Shown here piece by piece: positions 1 to 6,892 of a stretch of 47,957 bases of DNA. Both the position numbers and the translations under genes were made by a program. Position 1 is the stretch's first letter; the number at the start of each line of letters is the position of its first letter. Origin of the DNA: Desulfobacteraceae bacterium UBA5616. GTDB lineage: Bacteria; Desulfobacterota; Desulfobacteria; Desulfobacterales; UBA5616. The stretch lies in contig DIKO01000095.1 of NCBI GenBank assembly GCA_002423615.1, positions 1 through 47,957 on the forward strand, written 5' to 3'. The notes under the pieces are model-generated. The model was not told the origin of the DNA. It saw only the letters and a list, made by a program, of their open reading frames with translations, and made no database searches.

Positions 1-1
1 A

Positions 2-739
2 CTAATTAATTTACGGTCCCTAAGGCTCGGCGAGTTTGCCGACTGGATGCGCGTCCAGAAATCATTGCGTAAAGAACATCCTGACGCAGACCGTGTGCTG
101 TCGGCTTTCGAAAATACCGTGGCGCGATTCCTTCCGGATTACACCCATTTGAGGCTGGATGGGGATGACGGGCGGCAGCTTTGGATTGACCGGGGGAAGA
201 CGGCCTTGCCGGTTCGGCAGCTTTCCGACGGTGAGCGGGGAACCCTCGCGCTGGTGTTGGATTTGACGCGCCGGTTGGCCCAGGCCAATCCGCATCTCGA
301 TGATCCGGCAACCAAAGCCGAGGCGATTGTGTTGATTGATGAGATTGACCTGCACCTGCACCCGAAGTGGCAACGGCAGATCATCCATAACCTGCAAGAA
401 ACCTTTCCTCGCTGCCAGTTTATCGCCACCACGCATTCCCCGCAGGTCATCGGCGAGGTTGAACACAATCGGATTCAGATTATTGCCGACGGTTTGGTTT
501 ACTCGCCGTCCCATTCCTATGGCGTGGATTCCAGCCGCGTGCTGGAGGAGATCATGGATTCGGAGCCGCGGGCGAAAGAAGTGAAGGAACTGCTTTCCCA
601 AATGGCAGAGGCCATTGGAAAGCAGCAGTATGGAGACGCCCGGGGGCTAATTGCCCGGCTCGTTGAGCGCCTTGGAGAAAACGATCCTGAGGTGACGCGG
701 ATCAGGACCCTCCTCGATTTTGTGGAGGGAAAGGAATGA
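2..739 (+). CDS. ptuA: PtuA-like AAA ATPase of a Septu-type defence module (5' truncated)
   Basis: The reading frame is open to the first base of the window, so the N-terminus, including the Walker A loop, lies outside it. What remains is the C-terminal half of an ABC/SMC-like AAA_21 ATPase. There is a signature motif LSDGERG, a Walker B strand IVLIDEIDLHLHP around nt 326-364, and a switch histidine in ATTHSPQVIGE. The ATG at 47 is internal, not the start. In Septu systems PtuA is the ATPase that assembles with the PtuB HNH nuclease; the downstream gene is a PtuB-like protein and overlaps by ATGA at 736-739, which fixes the family assignment better than the ATPase alone. Position directly before hsdR suggests it is embedded in a type I restriction operon. 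A generic OLD/RecF-like ATPase is the alternative. Confidence 0.8.
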   Translation, partial: LINLRSLRLGEFADWMRVQKSLRKEHPDADRVLSAFENTVARFLPDYTHLRLDGDDGRQLWIDRGKTALPVRQLSDGERGTLALVLDLTRRLAQANPHLDDPATKAEAIVLIDEIDLHLHPKWQRQIIHNLQETFPRCQFIATTHSPQVIGEVEHNRIQIIADGLVYSPSHSYGVDSSRVLEEIMDSEPRAKEVKELLSQMAEAIGKQQYGDARGLIARLVERLGENDPEVTRIRTLLDFVEGKE

Positions 740-1386
740 GGGCTATTACCAAGGGCGCCGAGCCGCCAAGTTTGACGGCACATCGGCAAACGGCCCATTG
801 TGACTACGACAATTATACAGACAAGGCAGCCTTGAGGCAGGCGCTCGTGAGTGAGCAGCGCGGCATCTGCTGCTACTGCATGGGGCGGATTCGAAACGGT
901 CCGGCTACCATGAAGATCGAACATTGGCGATGCCAGCATTACCACCAGGACAAGCAGCTCAACTATTGCAACCTTTTAGCTGCTTGCATAGGAGGAAACG
1001 GCCAGCCGCCCCATCTCCAGCACTGCGACACAAGGAAAGGGGATCAGGATCTCAAATGGAATCCGGCCGATCCGGTTCATGTCATTGAAAATAGGCTACG
1101 ATACGAACCCGATGGAAGTATCCGATCCGATGACGCCACGTTTGACACGCAGCTTGATCGTGTGTTGAACCTCAACCTTGCTTTACTGAAGAATAACCGT
1201 AAAGGGGTTCTTGATGCGGTGCTGAGTTGGTGGCGGCATGAAAAGGCGCGACTTCGCGGCCCGGTTCCAAAAGCACGATTTGAAGCGGAGCGTAATCGAT
1301 GGATTAACGGCATGGGTGATCTCGAACCGTTCTGCCAGGTAGCCATCTGGTGGCTGGAACAAAGGATCGCAAGGATGCAGGCATGA
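736..1386 (+). CDS. ptuB: PtuB-like HNH nuclease
   Basis: A 216-aa protein resembling the TIGR02646/PtuB family of HNH endonucleases, the effector partner of PtuA in Septu and retron Ec78 defence. Visible features are a CCYC zinc-knuckle pair near residue 48, the IEHW segment that supplies the catalytic histidine, a following NYCNLLAAC stretch, and HCDTRKGD; these match the zinc-supported HNH fold. The start ATG lies within the stop of the ATPase gene (ATGA, 736-739). Its own stop likewise overlaps the next ATG (1383-1386), so the three genes are almost certainly translated as a coupled unit. Function as a DNA-cleaving anti-phage effector is inferred from the family; the target is unknown. 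Confidence 0.82.
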   Translation: MRAITKGAEPPSLTAHRQTAHCDYDNYTDKAALRQALVSEQRGICCYCMGRIRNGPATMKIEHWRCQHYHQDKQLNYCNLLAACIGGNGQPPHLQHCDTRKGDQDLKWNPADPVHVIENRLRYEPDGSIRSDDATFDTQLDRVLNLNLALLKNNRKGVLDAVLSWWRHEKARLRGPVPKARFEAERNRWINGMGDLEPFCQVAIWWLEQRIARMQA

Positions 1387-4300
1387 AAGACACACGACTT
1401 TCGGAATCCGCTTTCGAGACAGCGATTGAAGACCATCTTTTACAAAACGGCTATGTATCCATAGCAAAAGAAGGCTTTGACCGCGAGCGGGCAATCTTTC
1501 CCGAGGTGGTGCTGGCCTTTATCCGCGAGACCCAGCCCGAACAGTGGGACAAGTTGGAAGCCCTGCACGGCGACAAGACCGGCGAGCAGATCCTGGCCGA
1601 CCTGCGCAAGTGGATGGACGCCAATGGGTCCCTGGCCACCCTGCGCCACGGGTTCAAGTGCTATGGTCGGTCTCTTCGCATTGCCTTTTTCAAGGCGGCC
1701 CACGAATTGAATCCGGAACTGGAAGCGCGTTATGCCGCCAACCGGCTGGGGCTGACCCGGCAGCTTCATTACGCGCCCAAATCCCAAAAATCCCTCGATG
1801 TAACCCTGAGCCTGAACGGCATCCCCGTTGCCACCCTGGAACTGAAAAACCCCCTTACCGGACAGACCCTGCAAGAAGCCGTCCGCCAATATCGGAGGGA
1901 TCGCGATCCGCGGGAGCCGATCTTTGAATTCAAACGGCGCTCGCTCGTCCATTTTGCCGTGGACACCGAGGCCGTGCGCATGAGCACCCGTCTGGCAGGC
2001 AATGCCACCCACTTTTTGCCCTTTGACAAAGGCTGGGAGGGGAGCGGCGGAAATCCGCCCGATCCAGCCGGCCGCACCTATCGCACCGCCTACCTGTGGG
2101 AAGAGGTGCTCGCCCGCGACAGTCTGCTGGATATTCTGGCTCGCTTCATCCATCTCCAGATCGAGGAAAAATGCGACGACCAGGGGCGCAAGGTGAAGGT
2201 CGAGACCATGATCTTTCCGCGCTACCACCAACTGGATGCAGTGCGGCGGCTGGTGCGTGCTTCCCGAAAAGAAGGTGTGGGCCACAATTATCTGGTGGAG
2301 CACTCGGCGGGTAGCGGCAAAAGCAACACCATCGGCTGGCTGGCCCATCGGCTGGCCTCATTGCATGACGTCGAAAACCGGCGGGTGTTCGACAGCGTGA
2401 TCGTAATAACCGATCGGATCGTGCTTGACCAACAGCTTCAGGACACGATCTACCAGTTCGAGCACAAATACGGGATGGTCCAAAAAATCGATGAAAGCTC
2501 CCGGCAACTGGCCGAGGCCCTGGAAAACGCGGTTCCCATCATCATCACCACCTTGCAGAAATTTCCTTTTGTATCGCGGCAGTTGATCAAAATGGCCGAG
2601 GAACGGGGGGAGGAAGGCACGGGAACGCTGCCCACACGGCGCTGTGCGGTCATCGTGGACGAGGCCCACAGCTCCCAGAGCGGGGAAACGGCTACCGATC
2701 TCAAAGAAGTTCTTGGCGGTGAGGAGGGCCGGGAGGACTTGGACGCGCTTTTCCGCAGTATGGCCAAGCGCGGCCGGCAGGCGAACCTGAGCTTTTTCGC
2801 CTTTACCTCCACACCGAAACACAAAACCCTGGCGGTCTTCGGCCGCAAAGGCGAACCGATTCACCGCTACACCATGCGACAGGCCATCGAGGAAGGCTTT
2901 ATCCTCGATGTGCTCAAGCATTACACGACCTATGCGACTTACTACAAGCTACTAAAGTCCTGCGAGGATGATCCCAACGTAGAGCGCAAACAGGCGGCCA
3001 AGGCCCTGGCGCGCTTCATGCGGCTTCACCCCCATAACATTGCCCAGAAAACCGAGGTGATGGTCGAGCATTTCCAGGCCGTTACCCGGCATAAGATCGG
3101 CGGTCGGGCCAAGGCCATGGTGGTCACCGGCTCGCGGCTGGAAGCGGTGCGCTACAAGCAGGGTTTTGACCGTTACATCCGAAAAAAGGGGTATGCCATC
3201 AAGACGCTGGTGGCCTTCTCGGGGACGGTCCCAGACGACAAGCTGTCCGATGTGCTGTACACCGAGGAAAAGATGAACCTGGGCATCCGTGAAAAGGAAT
3301 TGCCGGAAAAGTTCGCGATCCAGGAATACCAGGTGCTGCTGGTGGCTGAAAAGTACCAGACCGGGTTTGATCAGCCGCTATTGCACACCATGTATGTGGA
3401 TAAGCGTCTGGCCGGTATTCAGGCCGTGCAGACGCTATCGCGCCTGAACCGCATTCATCCGCTCAAGGAAGATACCTTCGTTCTCGACTTCGTCAATGAC
3501 CGCGACGAGATCCGCGAGGCTTTCAAAACCTATTACGAAGGCGCGGAAATAGGCGAAGAGGTGGACCCCGCGCGCATGTATGTGATCAAGGGTGAGCTGG
3601 ATGCATCCGGCATTTATCTTGACGAGGAGGTCGAGCGCTTTTGCGCCGTGTATTTCAAGCCCAAGCAGAGGCAGAGCCCCCAAGACCACCAGGCCATGAA
3701 CGCGGCGCTCGATCCGGCGGTGTCACGTTTCACAGTGCTGCAAAAGGAAAAAGAAGAAGAGGCTGAGCTGTGGCGGGGCAAGGTACAGGCGTTTCGAAAC
3801 CTTTACAGCTTTTTGAGCCAGATCATTCCCTACCAGGATTCGGACCTTGAGCGTCTGTATGTGTTCTTGCGCCATCTGTCGGCCAAGCTGCCCCGGCGCA
3901 GGAGGGGGCCGTCCTACCAATTCGATGACGATGTGAGGCTAGAATACTATCGCCTGCAGAAGATCAGTGAGGGCTCGATTTCGCTTTCAGATGGAAAAAG
4001 CCGGCCGCTGGACGGCCCCACGGAAGTGGGGTCCGGGCTGGCGCGCGAGGAGAAGGTACCGCTCTCCCAACTGATCGACGTTGTGAACCAGCGCTTCGGT
4101 ACGGATTTCAATCAGGCCGATCAGCTCTTTTTCGACCAGATCGTCGAGGCGGCGGTCACCGATGACAACTTGCGGCAGGCGGCCGCCGTTAATCCGGAAG
4201 ACAAATTCGAACTGGTGTTTCGTAGCATGCTCGAACGGTTGTTTGTCGAGCGCATGGATCAGAAAGAAGAGATCTTTGTCCGCTATATGAATGATCCCTC

Positions 4301-4910
4301 CTTCAGGCAGGTGGTGACCAATTGGATGGCTTCAGAAGCCTACCGGAAATTACGCCTCGGACCCAATGTGGTCGAACGCTCAGCAGATAGAGTCGATTCC
4401 TTACCGCCGCCGGTCATCAATCCGAAGCCTGAAGAACGCTACAAAACCTGCCTCCCGTTCGTCCCGCTCAAAGCCGCCGCCGGAACTTTCAGCGATCCGC
4501 AACACATTGAGGATGATGGATTTGAATGGATCGAAGTTAAATCACGACATCGCTTACGCCCCGGCATGTTTGTCATCCAGGTTGTGGGCCGGTCCATGGA
4601 ACCGGCAATACCGGATGGCGCCTACTGTCTCTTCCGGGCGCCGGTTGCGGGTACGCAGCAGGGTAAGACCGTCCTGGTTCAGATGCGCGACGCAATGGAC
4701 CCGGAGACCGGCCAGCGATTCACCGTCAAGCGATATGAAAGCGAAAAGATCAAGGACGGTGACTCCTGGCGCCACGAACGGGTCACCTTGAAACCGATCA
4801 ACCCGGACTTTGAACCCATCGTGCTGACCGGCGCTGAGGAAGGCGGGCTGCAAGTGATTGCTGAGTTTGTTGAAGTGATAGCTACCGATTCGTTTGCCTT
4901 CAAAGAGTGA
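1383..4910 (+). CDS. hsdR: Type I restriction endonuclease subunit HsdR fused to a C-terminal S24 (LexA/UmuD-like) peptidase domain
   Basis: I place the start at 1383 (1175 aa) because this ATG overlaps the upstream stop as ATGA; an in-frame upstream ATG at 1350 lies inside ptuB. Residues 1-250 form the HSDR_N nuclease, with D139 and an E153-x-K155 pair (LELKN) as the PD-(D/E)xK centre. The SF2 translocase follows: Walker A SAGSGKS with K313, DEAH box at 426-429, TSTP motif III, and QTLSRLNR motif VI. After about residue 1000 a proline-rich linker leads into a domain foreign to HsdR: KAAAGTF with a LexA-like Ala1033-Gly1034, GRSMEP with S1071 and TVKRY with K1116, the S24 Ser/Lys dyad arrangement. 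Restriction by an HsdMSR complex is expected; hsdM and hsdS are not in the window. The S24 tail suggests self-cleavage, but this is inference. Confidence 0.9.
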   Translation: MKDTRLSESAFETAIEDHLLQNGYVSIAKEGFDRERAIFPEVVLAFIRETQPEQWDKLEALHGDKTGEQILADLRKWMDANGSLATLRHGFKCYGRSLRIAFFKAAHELNPELEARYAANRLGLTRQLHYAPKSQKSLDVTLSLNGIPVATLELKNPLTGQTLQEAVRQYRRDRDPREPIFEFKRRSLVHFAVDTEAVRMSTRLAGNATHFLPFDKGWEGSGGNPPDPAGRTYRTAYLWEEVLARDSLLDILARFIHLQIEEKCDDQGRKVKVETMIFPRYHQLDAVRRLVRASRKEGVGHNYLVEHSAGSGKSNTIGWLAHRLASLHDVENRRVFDSVIVITDRIVLDQQLQDTIYQFEHKYGMVQKIDESSRQLAEALENAVPIIITTLQKFPFVSRQLIKMAEERGEEGTGTLPTRRCAVIVDEAHSSQSGETATDLKEVLGGEEGREDLDALFRSMAKRGRQANLSFFAFTSTPKHKTLAVFGRKGEPIHRYTMRQAIEEGFILDVLKHYTTYATYYKLLKSCEDDPNVERKQAAKALARFMRLHPHNIAQKTEVMVEHFQAVTRHKIGGRAKAMVVTGSRLEAVRYKQGFDRYIRKKGYAIKTLVAFSGTVPDDKLSDVLYTEEKMNLGIREKELPEKFAIQEYQVLLVAEKYQTGFDQPLLHTMYVDKRLAGIQAVQTLSRLNRIHPLKEDTFVLDFVNDRDEIREAFKTYYEGAEIGEEVDPARMYVIKGELDASGIYLDEEVERFCAVYFKPKQRQSPQDHQAMNAALDPAVSRFTVLQKEKEEEAELWRGKVQAFRNLYSFLSQIIPYQDSDLERLYVFLRHLSAKLPRRRRGPSYQFDDDVRLEYYRLQKISEGSISLSDGKSRPLDGPTEVGSGLAREEKVPLSQLIDVVNQRFGTDFNQADQLFFDQIVEAAVTDDNLRQAAAVNPEDKFELVFRSMLERLFVERMDQKEEIFVRYMNDPSFRQVVTNWMASEAYRKLRLGPNVVERSADRVDSLPPPVINPKPEERYKTCLPFVPLKAAAGTFSDPQHIEDDGFEWIEVKSRHRLRPGMFVIQVVGRSMEPAIPDGAYCLFRAPVAGTQQGKTVLVQMRDAMDPETGQRFTVKRYESEKIKDGDSWRHERVTLKPINPDFEPIVLTGAEEGGLQVIAEFVEVIATDSFAFKE

Positions 4911-5321
4911 TAGAGCATAATATTAAAAGACCTAAACAAATGCCCGCGGCCTAATGAATGTGGATAAAGACAACTGGGTAAATGAAGTTTTCATAATAAC
5001 TAACTATATGAAATAATGTAATTAATTGGAACTGGCCAATATTTAGGCTTAAAAAGCCATTCTTTGAAGGAATTAAGTGAGTTAAGTTCAAATGATATAT
5101 TTGGATTTCTTATACAGATCACATCCTCACCTTAATTTTTGATAAGAAAATAGTATCCGATTGAAATCATAGGATTTGAAACATAAGGTGAGGACGACAT
5201 AAAGGAGATTCCCAAATTATAGCTTTTTATCCGCCATCGAAATCTTACCCACTATGCCATTTTACATTTGGACGGTGGCAGCACAGGAAGATGGGTACCA
5301 CTGGCTCCTAAATAACCTCAA
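4911..5321. other. AT-rich non-coding gap between hsdR and integrase
   Basis: This 411-bp stretch has no convincing ORF and is clearly more AT-rich than the flanking genes. It contains a small hairpin GGCTT-AAA-AAGCC at 5046-5058 just after hsdR, which could serve as a weak terminator, and an 11-bp inverted repeat described separately. It may be decayed island DNA; no transposase remnants or tRNA fragments were recognised. Confidence 0.6.
5124..5194. repeat. 11-bp inverted repeat with 49-nt loop
   Basis: TCCTCACCTTA at 5124-5134 is the exact reverse complement of TAAGGTGAGGA at 5184-5194. The loop is AT-rich and non-coding. It could be an RNA stem-loop, protein-binding arms or the termini of a tiny decayed element; nothing in the sequence decides between these. 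Confidence 0.45.
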
Positions 5322-6551
5322 TCACCCAGCCGCCGACCTTATTTGTATGACCTTACCCCCAGCCTTGATCCCTTCCAGGTAGTCGGCCCAGGCCTGCATC
5401 ATCTTTTTCCGTTCCGGCATGAACTCCGCATAATTGTAAGCCGCCCGAACACTGTTCCTTTCAGCATGGGCAAGCTGCCGCTCGATAGCGTCCCGGTTCC
5501 ATCCCTGTTCATTTAATAAGGTGCTGGCCATGCTCCTGAAACCGTGGCCGCTCATCTCATCCTTGGCAAATCCCATTCGCCGCAGTGCTGATAATATGGC
5601 GTTGCTGCTCATGGGCCTTTTGTCGGTCCGGGGACTCGGGAATACATACCGGCCATGCCCGGTCAAGGGATGGATATCTCGCAGAACATCCAAAGCTTGC
5701 CTGGATAACGGGACAATGTGAAGAACACCCGCCTTCATTTTTTCAGCCGGGATTCTCCATTCAGCTTCATCAAAATTGAACTCCGACCATTCTGCATTTC
5801 GCAGTTCACCCGGCCGGACAAAGACCAATGGGGCCAATTGCAAGGCGCAACGGGTAACGATGCTCCCCCGGTAATCGTCAATGGAGCGCAGCAGACCGGC
5901 GATTTCCTTGGGGGCGGTCATGGTGGCCATGTGTTTACCTGAGGACGGGGGGATAGCGCCTCGGAGGTCGCCCGATGGGTCACGCTCGGCCCTGCCGGTG
6001 GCCACGGCATAGCGGAAGACCTGCCCGCAGTTTTGTTGGGTTCGGTGGGCCGTCTCAAGTGTGCCCTTGGCTTCAATTCTTCGAAGCACCGTCAACAGAT
6101 CCGGTGCCGTAATCGATTTAATCTGTTTGTTCCCCAACCAGGGGAAAACATAGAGTTCGAGCCGCCTGAGAATTTTATTGCCGTGACTATCCGCCCATGT
6201 AGCCGAAAACTTCGTGTGCCACTCCCTGGCGATGACCTCGAAGGTTTCGGTCTCTTGAGCGCCTGCGGCCTTTTGAGCTTTTTTATTGTCGCCGGGGTCA
6301 ACTCCACTGGCTATCAAAGCGATAGCCTGGTCACGCTTCTGTCTGGCATCGGCAAGCGAGGTTTGGGGGTATATCCCAATTGAGAGCAACTTCTCGGTAC
6401 CCCCAAAACGATACTTGAGCCGCCAGAGTTTTCCGCCGGTGGGTGTGACCAGGAGGAAAAGACCCCCACTATCGAAAAGTTTTTGGGGTTTTTCTGTCGG
6501 CTTGATCGTTCGAATCTTGGTGTCCGTAAGCGGTGTAATCCTTTTAGGCAT
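5322..6551 (-). CDS. P4-type tyrosine site-specific integrase
   Basis: A 409-aa integrase of the P4/IntA type: an N-terminal DUF4102 arm-binding domain (residues 1-90, SIGIYPQTSLADAR), a core-binding domain (about 100-200) and a catalytic domain. The tyrosine recombinase residues are visible: R246 in VRPGEL, H336 and R339 in SGHGFR, H362 in LAHAERN and the nucleophile Y372 in AAYNY. Length is usual for the family, and no frameshift is seen, so it is probably active. It is transcribed away from the adjacent tRNA-Met, the standard arrangement when such elements insert at a tRNA 3' end. It marks the right border of an island that includes the restriction/Septu operon and continues leftwards out of the window. 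Confidence 0.95.
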   Translation of the reverse strand: MPKRITPLTDTKIRTIKPTEKPQKLFDSGGLFLLVTPTGGKLWRLKYRFGGTEKLLSIGIYPQTSLADARQKRDQAIALIASGVDPGDNKKAQKAAGAQETETFEVIAREWHTKFSATWADSHGNKILRRLELYVFPWLGNKQIKSITAPDLLTVLRRIEAKGTLETAHRTQQNCGQVFRYAVATGRAERDPSGDLRGAIPPSSGKHMATMTAPKEIAGLLRSIDDYRGSIVTRCALQLAPLVFVRPGELRNAEWSEFNFDEAEWRIPAEKMKAGVLHIVPLSRQALDVLRDIHPLTGHGRYVFPSPRTDKRPMSSNAILSALRRMGFAKDEMSGHGFRSMASTLLNEQGWNRDAIERQLAHAERNSVRAAYNYAEFMPERKKMMQAWADYLEGIKAGGKVIQIRSAAG

Positions 6552-6565
6552 GGGGTTTTCCTCCG

Positions 6566-6622
6566 TTTTTGGGGGTATCTCTGTTGGGGGAAGGGCCGGA
6601 TACCCCTAAAAATACCCCCAAA
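6566..6622. promoter_or_regulatory. G/C-tract inverted repeats upstream of the integrase gene
   Basis: TTTGGGGGTAT at 6568-6578 and its exact complement ATACCCCCAAA at 6612-6622 flank a region with a further ATACCCC copy (6599-6605). They lie 17-71 bp upstream of the integrase start, a place where integrase arm sites or an excisionase/autorepression operator are expected. The repeat is directly visible; the role is inference. Confidence 0.4.
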
Positions 6623-6647
6623 CCTTTAGGATTTCACCATACATTAT

Positions 6648-6716
6648 TGGATTCTATCGGACAACAGAAAAATGAAAAGGCCTGATTTCTCAGGCCTTTT
6701 TGGATAGTATCGGACG
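6648..6716. repeat. Imperfect direct repeat flanking the tRNA-side terminator
   Basis: TGGATTCTATCGGACA at 6648-6663 recurs as TGGATAGTATCGGACG at 6701-6716 (13 of 16 identical, sharing TATCGGAC). The second copy is also part of the near-palindrome GTATCG-GA-CGATAC at 6707-6720. Both lie between integrase and tRNA, so recombinase arm sites are possible. Confidence 0.4.
6675..6700 (-). terminator. Rho-independent terminator downstream of tRNA-Met
   Basis: Perfect 11-bp stem AAAAGGCCTGA / TCAGGCCTTTT with a TTTC loop. Read on the minus strand it follows the tRNA 3' end by about 32 nt and is followed by a T-rich run; its A/T-flanked stem would also act on the plus strand. Confidence 0.8.
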
Positions 6717-6732
6717 ATACTGGAATTGACGG

Positions 6733-6809
6733 TGGTGGCGATGCAGGGATTTGAACCCCGGACACTACGGATATGAGCCGTATGCTCTGACCGACTGAGC
6801 TACATCGCC
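6733..6809 (-). tRNA. tRNA-Met (anticodon CAT)
   Basis: On the minus strand the segment folds as a complete cloverleaf. The acceptor is GGCGATG / CATCGCC (6803-6809 with 6737-6743). The D stem is GCTC/GAGC, the anticodon stem TACGG/CCGTA encloses the loop CTCATAT with anticodon CAT, and the T arm is CGGGG-TTCAAAT-CCCTG. The discriminator A and 3' CCA are encoded (6733-6736). The elongator Met identity is preferred; a CAT anticodon can also belong to lysidine-modified tRNA-Ile2. The 3' end points towards the integrase, so it is the likely attachment site of the island. Confidence 0.95.
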
Positions 6810-6892
6810 TTAAATTTGTAAACCGTTAGAGTGTTATCGAATCCGGAAACGGTCTCATAGCAACTCGTTTTATTTAAGTCAAGTCGAAAAGA

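Noticed and set aside
1440..2348. Long open frame (302 aa) on the minus strand inside hsdR
   Set aside because: It lies wholly antisense to the HsdR nuclease/translocase coding sequence, has low-complexity Gly/Gln/Pro-rich content and no domain motifs; it is a codon-bias shadow.
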